From Druceiella hillmani (taxonomy: Eukaryota > Arthropoda > Insecta > Lepidoptera > Hepialidae), in the NCBI GenBank assembly GCA_039881145.1, contig JAYKKI010000009.1:13752501-13816500 (forward strand): a stretch of 64,000 nucleotides of DNA, read 5' to 3'. The position numbers and the translations under genes were made by a program. The notes under the pieces were generated by a model that did no database searches, had not been told where the DNA came from, and saw only the letters and a list, made by a program, of their open reading frames with translations. Shown piece after piece: positions 52,501 to 64,000 of the stretch; positions within the stretch are counted from its first letter, which is position 1, and the number at the start of each line of letters is the position of its first letter.

Positions 52501-54880
52501 CGTTTCGAAATGTTGGGTGAGGAAAACCTACATCAGTATCGGAGTTTACGAAAGTATATTATTAACGTTTGAGAACGGGACCTTTCTCAAAGCTTCAAGT
52601 TAACAAATCGCATATGTTCACAAAGAATTTTACACATTAATTTTTTAATAAAAATTGTTAACAGCAACTCGGAGTAAAAAACTTATTAGCCAATTCAATA
52701 CATTATTTTTAGAACTTCATAACAAAATCCACCCTTTTTACATTGTTATAACTAATTAATTATACATATAAAAATAAGGACATACAATATTAGGTTACAG
52801 GTCACCCAAATGCAAGCAAATACCTCACCCTCTATTTTTTGGCAATGAGTCAGGTTTCAAAGAATGCAATGACCTTGATATTGCGTAAGATCGATATGCC
52901 ACCGAAGGTGCGAAATTCACTACATCTTACCCTCCTTCTTCTAATAATCGTCTCTAAGCAAACTTAAGTCGATTCCATGTCGTATCGTTGACATAAATAC
53001 TGCAAACTAGATAAAAAATCTAAAGTTAAGAAAAGTGCCTAAAATTGTTCTTATACTAAGCAATGTATATGTATCTATACTATTAGTATCTGTACCCAAC
53101 GTCTAAAAAGTACCTCATTCTATGAATTTCACTTTGGGTATTTATTTTGTTAGAAGTCATCAACATAATTACATTAAATGGCTTTGGATGGAACCATACA
53201 AGGAATTTTTTTTGGAAATTTTGTTTCATAGGGGTATTTGGGTAGAAGTAAAGTAGTCAAAATATTACTTTTTCGTGGATCTATGAACCACTTCTACCCT
53301 CTTTTAGTGTAAAGGCAAAATCAATTTTTCAATGGGCAGACAGGGTTCTACATTTATTACTTTACACTTTTTAAATGCTCATTTTTCATTTGACTGTGGC
53401 TTAGTACACTGATGAAAATTACTGTATATGGTGCAGTAAAATTTTATGAAAACTATAGTAATAAGAAAATTACAAATAAATTTGAAGTAATTTTTGTGAA
53501 GTGAGTTATTAAATTTTCCTTTAAAATGCGTTTAGAAATCTTTTCAAGTCAAGTGCCACATTAACGATGAAAGAGAATGATGCAGCTTACAAGCTAATGT
53601 TAAGGTGTAAATTTGTTATGCTTTCGCCAAAAGATGGTATTAGCTCTAGTATAATGAGACTAGTATAAGCAGGTTAAGTATAATATTTGATTCAGATCTA
53701 GTGTAGTTTTCGAATTAAGTCGAGTATAGCCAGTATATATACAGTATATCCAGTGATCTTTCGAATTAATCAATAATAAAAAAATACTTTCACAAACCAT
53801 TTGTACTTTCGCAAACTAAAGTAACCATTTTTAATTTATTAGTAATGACACATAGAAAATAATTGGATTTATTACCACCGCTATTTAAATATATCCGTCT
53901 AGATATTTGTATGTCTAATAAAATATGCTTATATTTAGAATATATATTATAATACAATCGTAGATTTACTATTGTATTATAAATTTAAGTATCAACATTT
54001 AACGCGTTGGTTTAAGTCTCACATTTTCTGTTAACATCGCCAGAGTATTTTAATAATTGTATATAATTAACCATATAAAATATAAGGCTTAATGGTAATA
54101 ACAACAGGCATAAGAAGAAAATTGAGGGAAGTATGGTTAATTAATACGATAGATTAATTTTAATTTTAAAAATAATGAAATAAATTTAATAAATTTGTTA
54201 ATATGGGCCCAAATAATAATCCATTGTATTATTTGGTAAATACATCTGCCAAATTACATTAGAATGCGAATGAATCATATCTAAGTGTTTATAAAATTCT
54301 TAAATTTATTTAGGACTATCTTCCGTTTAAATAATTAATATTTAGCACTATTTTCATTAGCATGTGCAAATTTTCGTTTTTTTCACGCATGTACAAGTTG
54401 AACAAATGAGAGCGAAACAGGATTATCATTTCCGTGACCCACTAACTTACCCTCCACTCAAAGCAGCTCATTTGTTTCCGCAGAGTTTTGCTTATGAAAG
54501 GTATGTTCTTTAGTAGCGAGCTATAGTACCGCGACGGCTGTTCGTCGCTCCATGTTTTTTTAGATTTTTATTCTGTCTATTTTTACTAAGATGACATAAA
54601 AATTAAAACCCAAACTTTCTTTTTCCTAAGACGAAAATTCCTTAATTAATTTTTCCTGTCTATTTTTTTTTTAAATAAATGCTCCCTTTTTTCTCGATAA
54701 AATATTATTTAAGAGACTTAAACTTTAATTTTAGACGTTCCTTCAATAAAAAGTGAAAGCGTGGGCTTAATAATTGTTGAATATATATTGTCGAGGCGAG
54801 TTATATTTTCAAATTTCTTTATATATCCATTCTAATTTATAAAGATATATGCGTACACAAAAATACGTTTCCGTATATTT
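48060..54880. other. Spacer with no recognised gene
   Basis: TA tracts lie at 48236-48340 (with CA/GT steps) and 49524-49588. A short inverted repeat (10-base arms, 'cgacgatata') is at 51452-51475. The ORF at 50163-50477 (104 codons) is the longest not driven by a microsatellite; it has a mixed composition but no motif I recognise. ORFs at 48575-48775, 49002-49208, 51959-52183 and 52277-52459 are likewise unassigned. 52287-52312 has a small 'gggtagatt' duplication. A GC-richer patch is at 54430-54560. I see no copies of modules A-E here. Confidence 0.45.
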
Positions 54881-56244
54881 TTGAACTTCGACAGCATCAA
54901 ACTATCGATTGCGTTCTGGAAACCGCGCATCCAGGACCATTTTCTCTAATATACCGCATTGCAATTAAACCAACATGTTACGATGAATTCTTGCGTAAAG
55001 TTGTGGGCGCTAAATATAGTTCGACGGTTGCCGAGAGCATTTTCCATCGGAGCTCTCTCTATATCACCTTACTCTATAAGTAAAGATCGGTACCGTGGCG
55101 GGTAGGTATCTGCACCGTTCCCGTACCTAGTGATTATTATTTGAGTCGATGATATTACTATTTTCGAGTGACATTACCTTGTTGCAAATTTTAATAAATC
55201 AAATATATAAAGGGATTTGAACGATATAATAGTTAAAATGTTTTTTTACGATTTTGCTATATACCGATACGTTACGGAACCGATATTTAATAATTTTGTT
55301 GTGTCGGTTACTATAGACACAAATATTTTTTAGACAAAATTTTTCCTTGTTGTGTTGTAAAATAATATGGATATTTAAACTTAATTTGAATATTAATGTG
55401 ATTAAAATAATTGCTTAAATTTTTCATGTAATCGATACACAATTTCAAAAATAAAGCGAATAAATAAACTAACAGAACAGAGCGATGTAATGATTACGGT
55501 GAGGTTTCAAAAATTTTGTGTTTTCCAGTGGCAGAAAATGTACAGGTTTCCTTCGCTTTTAATGAGTCGTCCAGGCTCAATGTCTATGACTATAATAAAA
55601 AGACTAATGAAGAATTGACATACATATAAAATTGTTTTGTATCTTTGAGTGGGTCTCATATCTAAGATTTTAATTTAAAATTGTATGCTGATCTGCAAAT
55701 GCAACGAACGGAGAATATTTTTTGCCATCTCCTTAAATTTGGTAATGCCTTCAAAGTTTTCAATACCTCTTAAAAAGATTATCAAAATTTCATACTCGAC
55801 TAGTGTTGAGTATATTTTCCTCGGAGCAGCTGATTTATAATGTCCATAGTCGGGTGGTACATCACTATCTGATAATATTAAATTCTGTATGAAATCTATA
55901 AAATATTACTGTCCGTACCCGTATTTGAAATTTTATTTCTGGGGTTAGAGGTATTACGAATATTTCGTGTAATATGGTTTATCTATGTATTTTACTATTC
56001 ATATTGTAATTTGTAAATTACATAAGTTGTAAGTTTTTAAAAAGAAATAAATATTTTAATATCATGTGTATTTGGCTAAAATAGAAGAGGAAAGTTTAAA
56101 CCCCAGAGGAAAGATTAAAAATATTAAGAAAACTCGGAAAAGTTAAATACAATATAATCTTGCTGTGGCCGTAAATGCAACATATCAAATAATAAATAGG
56201 ATTTGATCGTAGATAAACATATTGCTAAATATAAAAAAAAAGAA

Positions 56245-56302
<58 letters not shown>

Positions 56303-58280
56303 CTGTTTAATGCTAAGTCCGATTCCTTGATTCTATAAATATTTAAGTATTTTTAAATTTGACAACACATAAGTGTCAACGGGTCTTATGGGTATTTATT
56401 TTTGTAATTCGACTTTCGTAAATACTCTCAGACTCGAGCTGACATATGTTTTTATTTTAAATCTTCAGTAACATGTACTTTTGTCAGTATATTTTTATTT
56501 GAGTACTTTTAAAAATATCTTAATTCCTTGAGGTAATAAATTTATTAGGATGACTTTTTTAAAATATAATGAGGAGAAACTATATGGAATAAGTTATCAA
56601 GCCTTTCCTATAGTACGTGAATCAGTTAGCTTATTATAATTCAAAATTCGGACTACAATTTTTTACAATAACAAATGTTCGACTTTGTTTCAAAATGTAA
56701 TAACATATTTTTTTCAGCTTTGAAATTCATATTACATCGACATGAATTGTATGCAATACGAAACCGGAAGAAACATGATTGGTTACCAGACAGGTTTTTT
56801 TCAACGTAATGAGGCTTTATTACCAATAGTTAGAAAATGAATAATGAACATCTTTAAAAATATTAGATAAATGTAGCATTACGCATAAGAAATGCAATGG
56901 ATGACTTTTTTATTACCAGCTTTGAAACTTGAGTCCGACGTTCAATGTTTGGTGCTCAAATTACTCCATATAGAAATTCGATCGCAAATTAAACTAATAT
57001 TATGAAAAGAAATCCTCAGAAACCGAAAATGAAACGATTAAATCTAAAGACAACCGAATATTCAATATTTTCAAATTGAATCGAAAAATCAATATTTCTA
57101 AACATATTTCCTATGAGCTATTTTTATAATGTCAATTCTGCGTAATTTAATTTTCGCACGATACTTATTCATTATATAAAGTTACTTGAAGTAAAACTGT
57201 CACCAATTTCTTATGTAAAATGTGTATATTTTGATAGTAATGGAAACAATTATCCACGCTTCCAATAATATTTAAAAAAAATGCAGAAAATCGCCAATTT
57301 TATTACAAAATCGAAATGTGTAATTACTATGTATGTCAGAATGTAGGGTTGACAAAATTGCTTCAAGAAATTTAACAAAGAAATAAAATTTCCAAAGTTT
57401 TTGGCGCCCCTTAATAACATTGTGTTAATTTTACATTCGAATATATCGCGCTGCATAGTTTGTTACTCGCTTCAAGACGCAACTGATTTATTACATTTCA
57501 CATCGTGTCACATTCTTTCACAAAGAAACTTGGCATATAAGATGAACAGCATTAACTTCACTACCATTCCCATTAGTTGCTTATTTTTTGCACTTCTACG
57601 AATGTGAAATAATAAAAAACTAACCTTAATGCAAAACGTAGCTGTTTTATCTGAAATAGAAAATTTTACATTTATTTCGAGGATTTTTCAAATTAGATAG
57701 ATATTTTCATGGCTTAGAAAGGATTATATCCAGACACTGTAAATTTTACATCATTAACTTACTGGTTACAAACGTACTATTGTTCGTTTCACCGTCTATA
57801 AGTTACTACGGTTCTGCGCACTTTGTTTTCAAATAAATTACATTGTGTAATGAACTTAATAGGGTTAAATTATTTAGTTAACTTAATAAAAAACGAATAA
57901 ACACGAAGAAACTTTTACTAAGTTTTTCGAAATCTTAATAGACTAATATATTAAGTTTTAAATACCTACTCCAAAACTGAACTCCAACTGATGAATAAAT
58001 TAAAGATCTTTTACAAATCTTGTTGCAGACTAGTAATTTTATAATTCTGCTAGCAAGGTTATAACAATTTTACTCTCTACTGGTCCCTCTTCATGGCATA
58101 GACGATCTGTCATTCCCTTCTCGAATAACACGTCATTTCCTGTTGCAATTAAAATTGCTGTCAAATATGCAAAACGTCATTGACTTCTCGTGGCTGTCAA
58201 TTGTGTAATGTCGTTCAAGATCACTGACACGTGAAGTGATATGCGATTTGGTAGACTCATTGCACTTACAGCTTTGCATT
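54880..58280 (+). repeat. Large-repeat unit g (A-B-E-C)
   Basis: Module A is at about 54880-55150 ('ctatcgattgcgttctggaaaccgcgc', then 'cgtggcgggtaggta'). Module B is at about 55770-55990, E at about 57400-57590 ('tcgaatatatcgcgctg') and C at about 58040-58280 ('ttgcaattaaaattgctgtcaaat'). Bases 56900-57000 echo 26055-26130 of unit c. A TA tract lies at 56248-56300. Module D of the next unit follows at 58930, which makes g and h the clearest head-to-tail junction. The overlapping ORFs at 57250-57607 lie across module E and are not family-like. Confidence 0.65.
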
Positions 58281-60100
58281 TTTGTATTTATCTGAAGAAA
58301 ATGAACGAAAATTTTGATGTGTCAGAAGTTAGTTATAATAATCAAATGTTCCATTAGGAATAGGAAATTTATTTTTATTTTTTTTGGATGTTTCTCAGCA
58401 ATATATGTAATAATTTTCTTTAATCGGAAAGCACTACATTATTGAATCATTTGGGATTGGTTGGTTAGTTTTTTGTGTTAACTGATGAAGAGAGTGATGG
58501 GGATTCTCTTGGCTAGGTAATTATTATATAGGTTTTACTATTAACTAACTTTAAAGTCATTACTTTTGAAAGGAATGAATGCAAAACTTATATTGCTATG
58601 CGACCCTTTACATTGTTTGTTCATTATTAATAATAAATATGTAAATACAAAACTCGTATCATGAAAAAGTGTCCGCCTATTTAAAAACTGAAATAGATAC
58701 TCACTTCACTCCATGAATAATGCCTCTCCATTGATTTAAATGACATCGTAACTGAAGTTCTTGATATTGAGATAAGATTTTTTTAAAACATAAAAGACAA
58801 GTTAGTAGACTACGTGCTTGTATATCATATGAGTCGATATCATAGCTTTAATAACGGTGATTAATGTTAGTAATACGTTTTATAAGTATAATTACAGAGG
58901 TAAAGCTTTATCAACTGGGTGAAGGAAGGTTCTACAGGCATGCCCGCTGCTTGCTGCTATTTACTCTCTGTTTAATATTTTTCTTTTCGTTCGTTTTTAC
59001 ACAACTTCGTTCTAAAGAAATTTAGCATAGACGATATTTTCAACCGTCAATTGCATCCTAATACCACCCTTCCCGAGTTTTCTACATAAAATAAATCTCG
59101 GTGTTACACTATTAAATCGTAATAAAGGAATCTTAAATATACTTGGGTCAAGTGTAAGTTTGTTGCACGCTTCGAAAATCGGTAGGTTGCTTTTATTTCA
59201 GTTAATGGGGTAACTTTATCTTCTTGTTCAAGGATATATGTTACGTATTTCTACAGTTATTATGTATATTAGAAAATGAGACGAAATTTTGTTGAAGGAT
59301 CGATTGATCGAGTAGTAAACAAACAATTACTTTTTTAGCATTTAAATCTGCATGTAAATTTGTTAGACAATACTCCAAAAAATATTGAACCAGTTTGTAT
59401 GTTTGTTATAGGCCTTCACTAAATTTTGCTTGAGGTCCAGATAAAGACCGCCTATACATTTTTCTAGACGTAATTTTCCTTCAGAAACTGTTTCTTTTTC
59501 CATTTTTCTATTTCTTTGTTTTTGAGAATATCATAAAAGAACTGATAAACGAATTCAAATAATTTTTTTTTGGAATTTACTTTTGAGGTCATTAAATAAA
59601 AAAGGCATATATTTCAACTAAATGTTTTCTAAAGGATTTTAATTTAATTACTACTTGTACAGCAAGAACTAAGAGCGCAGGCGTAAAACTTTATGTACAT
59701 AAATCGTCGAGAATTTCAAAGCGTTATAGTTAAAGTTGAGCTAAGTTCAATTTCATCTGCAACTTCTTATATATCCACTCTAAGTTAAAAACATATACCG
59801 TGATGCATGTACACAAACGTACCATATTGTAATAACAAATATTTCGTAATTTGGACGGAATTTTAATATACCGACGATGTTTTGAAGACCGCGCACCCCA
59901 GTCTCATCTTCTCTAATATGCCGAATCGTAATAATCTCAACTTGTTTGGATGGAACCTTGCGTGAAGTTGTGGCTGCTAAAGGTAGTTAGATGGTCACCC
60001 TAGGCGCTCCCCTGTGAGAGTGCGCTTCCTTACCTTCTCAATAAGCAAAAATCCCGTAGCGGGTAGATGCTCTCACTGTTCGTGAAGTTATTATTGTTAG

Positions 60101-60135
60101 ATAAGAAAATGTGAAAGAGTATCACATTTTCTTAT
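60101..60135. repeat. Perfect 14-bp inverted repeat
   Basis: Arms 'ataagaaaatgtga' (60101-60114) and its complement (60122-60135) flank a 7-base loop. The matching site in unit f (46440-46475) has the sequence only once, so the second arm is a local inverted copy. Confidence 0.95.
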
Positions 60136-61450
60136 TAAATCATTCTTACGGAAAAATTTCCACTAAAAACTTGGGTATCAGTCTTATGTAAAGATTCGTA
60201 TTATACTAGTAACATTCAGAATATTTAGTATGCACAAAACTCTGATTACCGCGATAGATGTTGAAAATGTTTTGGAATGATTTTTAACATACGTAAAAAG
60301 GAAGAAAACAGGGGAAACTAAAATTTAAGAAAATGATTCTTTGTGTCTTTACTAATTTCGAACTTCTACCCTAGAAGAACTCGTTACCCGATAAAATTAG
60401 CAATGCATTAGCTACTTTCTTGATGTAAATCTATCTTTTCAAAATATGGTAATAGCAAAGGATATTAAAGTTTTATTAAAATAACACGTTATAGTATTAT
60501 TGAAGTTATAGTATAAGAAGTTTTAAACATTTGCCAACAAGAATGTTAAATTCAAGAGCGCCGTGCTGTTGAGCTGTGTCAACGGTGACGGAGTAGTTGA
60601 TTTATAACGTCCTTTGTCACACAGTATGTCATTCTACTAATTTCAAACTTTGTATAACATTTGAACAATATTACTAACTGTATTTGTATTTGTAAATTAT
60701 GTACTACGGTTAAGGGTATCCAGAATATGCTCGTGTAATTTTATATGTATATTTTCATATTGATGTTGAGATTTATAATTTATATTATCATTAGTTTAAT
60801 TAGGAACAGATATTTTGTTACCATGGATATTTAACTTTGATATGTCCCGAAACAGTGAGGTATATTTTTATACAACCGTCAGTAAGATAATCATAAATAT
60901 TAAGACAAAGTTGATTGTGTATTTATTGACTTGAAGTGGTGTATCAAAAAGATTGAATTAACGAGTAGAATTATCAATATATTAGCTATTTTTATTACAA
61001 CCACTAAGCCGATACCTTCTCTTTAAAAATATTTCCCAAAACTTCCGTGAAATTCTTTATGATGTCCTAAGCTACCAAATGAAAAATTTAATAACGTAAG
61101 TGTCACTTTGGACCCTTAACATGATTCTTATACAAGGGAAAGGCAACGGAATAAAATCATCACCATATGTCGCACCCTGCTGAGCCCTGCGACCTATATC
61201 CTTGTCAATCACAAGTACCTCGATATTAAGAAAAGCACTGATGCAGACCCTTGGAACAAATCCGTATACGCTTAGTTATACAGCGCCTCTCAAATGCAGC
61301 AGTAAAATATTAAAATGTTATATATTATTTAGGGAAAAAAAATGTTTCATTACAGACAACAAAATTTTGTCTGTTAATTCGACGTCTAATTAAAGATTGC
61401 AGTATTTTCACATGTTAAACCAATAAGCATTGGGCCTGTAATTACTTATA

Positions 61451-61452
<2 letters not shown>

Positions 61453-61517
<65 letters not shown>
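61453..61517. repeat. (TA)n microsatellite abutting a transposon
   Basis: About 65 bases of pure AT repeat end directly at the truncated left end of the Tc1/mariner-like copy 2. Confidence 0.95.
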
Positions 61518-61518
<1 letters not shown>

Positions 61519-61539
61519 ACTTTATAACAACAAATGCGG

Positions 61540-62603
61540 ATTTCATTTTTTAAAAACCATGTTTTCCAAATGGCGGCCAACGCGTTTGCAGAGCAACTGG
61601 GGTATCCACTGACTTCGGCTCGAATATTTTCTTTAAGTTGTGTCACAGTGCTCGGATTTGTTTTGTAAACAACGGATTTTAAGTATCCTCATAAGAAAAA
61701 GTCAGATGGGCTTAAATCGGGTAACCTAGGTGGCCACGGTACAGTACCGTTTCGGGATATGTTTTTTTCTGGAAATAACTGCCGCACTGCATTCATGGAT
61801 ACATTAGCAGTGTGAGCTGTGGCCCCGCCCTGCTGGAACCATGTGTTTTGGTTGAAGGATGGACTATTCTGTAGTTCTACTCTGAAAAAGTCATTTAACA
61901 TCCGGGCATATCTCCACGAATTCACAGTTACAGTTTGGCCACGTTGATTTTCAAAGAAATAAGGCCCTATGATTACAGTCTGGTGTGCCATGCAGACATG
62001 GCACACCAGACTGTTACTTTAGGCTTATATAAAGGCTCTTGATGCATTTGTCTTGGGTTGTGGACATCCCAGTAACGAAACTTCTGCTTATTCACATATC
62101 ATCCAATGTGAAAGTGAGCTTCGTCACGAAAGAATATGTTGCCCATCCGGGTAGCAGTACGAAATCTCAATAACATCACCTCCGCGTAAGTTTTTCTTAA
62201 TTCAAAGTCAGAACCGTATAAATATTGAACAATTTGATTTATATGGATGGAACTTGAGCTTTTTTCGCATTAATACCTGTAAAGTTGATTTCGGAATTCC
62301 CAATATCGATGAACGTGTACGCAGTGATAAACGGGGATTTTCAACAACAGAAACTATAACACGCTCGACATTTTCATCCGTGGCTACCAATGGTGTAGGT
62401 CCTGACCTGGGCCTATTTAATGTTGATCCTGTAGCTCTGAACCTTGCTACCCATGACTGAATGAGGTTGATCGATGGTCCATCACGTAATCGACGAATAC
62501 TGTAACGATTATTAAATCGACGGCGTGCTACAGACAGCGAAAATCCACTCGAAATGTACGCCTCGATGGCAAAAGCGCGGTGCTCTCCACTCCACTGTTC
62601 CAT
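61540..62603 (-). pseudogene. Tc1/mariner-like transposase (DUF4817-type), copy 2
   Basis: ATG at 62603 opens a 131-codon frame with the full N-terminal DNA-binding region ('MEQWSGEHRAFAIEAY', 'SVARRRFNNRYSIRR', 'INLIQSWVARFRATGS', 'RPRSGPTPLV'), then 'SVVENPRLSLRTRSSILGI'. A 2-base deletion near 62238 shifts the frame. The first catalytic block reads 'FFRDEAHFHIG*', with Asp kept but a Gly codon turned into TGA. The second block is 'QQGGATAHT', with Asp replaced by Gly. The third, 'WPPRLPDLSPSDFFL', is intact. The C-terminus ('ANALAAIWKTWFLKN') runs to about 61540. A 36-residue spacing separates the second and third catalytic positions. The DNA-binding domain would be expressible; catalysis is lost. 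Confidence 0.9.
61976..62013. repeat. 16-bp perfect inverted repeat inside transposase copy 2
   Basis: Left arm 61976-61991, loop 61992-61997, right arm 61998-62013. The related element at about 28560-28590 has only the right-arm sequence, so the left arm is an inserted inverted copy. Confidence 0.95.
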
Positions 62604-63847
62604 GGCTCCTAAAACATCCGCACCGCTTGCGCTTCTAACGACGCCCCCCGCCCCCCTCTTATGTGTTGGGTTCAGAAACTACGTTTGTTCAAACTTTGAA
62701 ATCTGCCACTGGACTCTCTGTGTAAGTAATTTAAGTGACGAAACAAATATAATAATGTTCTTTTTTATTCTGTCATTCAATATTGTTAATAGAAAATAAT
62801 TATTACTTTTCACTTGTAATTACACTGAAGATTAGAAACGTAACAACATGTATGAAGTACACTTGTTACGATATATTCTACTTTATCAAATTTTACCTGT
62901 ATGTGGAATATTATCAACCGTCGCCGCTTTAATTAATCTGATGCTCTCTAAGTAATAAAGTATATTTAGCTTTTCCAAGGGAGTTATATTTATTCCTAGA
63001 AAAATGAGTGTCAAGTAATAATCGAGTAGCGTTTTGATGAATACACCAATAAGATATCTTGCATGACGGTTAGATCATTGGTGCGTCTGATAATTTACTG
63101 TTATATTTATAATGCATAGTTTTCGCGAACACAGAATTCATTGTATTTTTTTTTCAAGATAATAAAGATATATTTTGTACTATCGAGTATGGATTTAAAC
63201 ATATAGAATATCGGATAAAAGATTCTGATCTGAGATTGACGTCGTGATTAAAGGGTTTTTTTCACTTTTGACTGTATTGCAAATTGTGATTTTTTCAAAA
63301 AGCAGCATAAGTGTAAGTAAATATGTCTCTTCCCAATCATATAAACCATTGTAGTGTACCGCACTAACATACAGGATATTTTGTTCAAAAATTCGAGATA
63401 CTTTCGAAGTATTCTTTTCAGGAAACTTATGTACTATTTACATACTTTAAAGTCTCTAAACAATAAAATCTTTTACAATGTCTAAGGTATCACAGAGCGT
63501 ATTTATTACACAATCGCAGAAAAGATACATAGTTGAAACTTTTCATTCATATCAACGGCAACGTTCTCTACAAAGTTGACCGGATAACAGTTAACTGCAT
63601 TTTACTTCGAAATGATGTTATTAAGGAAATATTTTAGTCACCTAAAAATTTAAATTTGAATTGTTATTAGAAATCAATCATATTGTATTAACAGAGTCAA
63701 AATGTCAAAACCTAAAATATAAAAATGTATTTGTATTTGGATGTGTGCTTGTTTGATTGTTTATTCGGAATTATGTCGCCAAAACCAATTGACTAATCAG
63801 AATGAAGTTTGTTGTTTCACAGTATTTATGATCTGTAACCTATAGTA

Positions 63848-64000
63848 TTTCATTACACCTGTCCACCAGTCCGTATATCACAGCATCAGATTTCTTTATT
63901 TCAATACCTATGTGGATAATTTTTTTCATTACACCTGTCTACCGGTCCGTATATCACAGCATCCGTTTTTTTTTATTTCAATATCTATGTGGATAAATTT
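63848..64000 (+). repeat. 76-base tandem repeat, two copies, reaching the window end
   Basis: Copies start at 63848 and 63924 with 'tttcattacacctgtc' and both contain 'tccgtatatcacagcatc' and 'tatgtggata'. Unit f has a single copy (about 43595-43670, minus strand). More copies may lie beyond the window. Confidence 0.9.

Larger units (their letters stand above)
61518..62712 (-). mobile_element. Tc1/mariner-like element, copy 2, left end lost
   Basis: It is a close relative of the element at 28074-29255. The right terminal repeat 'aaatctgccactgg' ends at 62712. The left terminal repeat is missing, and the element's internal sequence starts straight after the TA tract. Unit f has no transposon at the corresponding place. 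On the right, sequence homologous to f resumes within about 30 bases ('gaaacaaatataataatg' beside 'ggaaacaaataatata'). Confidence 0.85.
58440..64000 (+). repeat. Large-repeat unit h, right arm of the big inverted repeat
   Basis: Module D is at about 58900-59210, A at about 59850-60110 ('ccgcgcaccccagtctcatcttctctaatatg', then 'cgtagcgggtagatg') and B at about 60490-60750. From 60750 to 63920 it continues as the reverse complement of 45250 down to 43550, interrupted by the Tc1/mariner-like insertion. The unit runs off the window end inside a 76-base tandem repeat. Confidence 0.75.

Overview
The window looks like non-genic, AT-rich chromosomal DNA of an insect, and I find no intact host gene. 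The evidence for an insect is: a long degenerate tract of TTAGG (the usual insect telomere motif) at 23880-24385; a tRNA-derived SINE; GT-AG introns; and insect-type transposable elements (Helitron, Tc1/mariner-like elements with a DUF4817-type N-terminus, CR1-like, Jockey-like, RTE-like and Ty1/copia fragments, and a MULE-type SWIM protein). The sequence cannot settle the species.

The framework is an old, strongly diverged large repeat. Five recognisable modules, which I call D, A, B, E and C, recur in that order, about 0.7-2 kb apart, giving units of roughly 6-7 kb where nothing is inserted or deleted. Units or parts of units lie at about 1-1510 (a), 2550-20900 (b, swollen by insertions), 21950-27600 (c), 29320-31200 (d, internally deleted), 32190-38100 (e), 43550-48060 (f, inverted), 54880-58280 (g) and 58440-64000 (h). 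Units f and h are the closest pair and form the arms of an inverted repeat about 4-5 kb long around an 11 kb spacer. The modules carry no ORF I recognise.

Insertions by region are as follows. 1.5-2.5 kb holds a Jockey-like RT fragment (minus). 5.4-6.1 kb holds a Ty1/copia protease-integrase fragment (minus). 6.3-10.5 kb holds a nearly full CR1-like retrotransposon (plus) with an intact 404-codon ORF1 but a broken endonuclease-RT ORF. 13.06-13.56 kb holds a MULE/SWIM pseudogene (minus). 15.0-20.4 kb holds a complete but decayed Helitron whose RepHel gene keeps two recognisable introns. 23.9-24.4 kb is the TTAGG tract. 28.07-29.26 kb and 61.5-62.7 kb hold two broken Tc1/mariner-like elements (minus). 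30.3-30.7 kb holds an RTE-like RT scrap (minus). 32.85-33.01 kb holds a SINE. At least twelve (TA)n tracts punctuate the window, and two of the larger insertions abut such tracts.

38.1-43.5 kb and 48.1-54.4 kb show no gene, RNA gene or recognised element beyond microsatellites and a few weak repeats. All coding pieces here belong to mobile elements, and none forms a host pathway or operon. I found no new defence, metabolic or signalling system. The strongest leads are the modular large repeat with its inverted arms, a recurrent snap-back hairpin mutation pattern, the intron-bearing Helitron and the interstitial TTAGG block.
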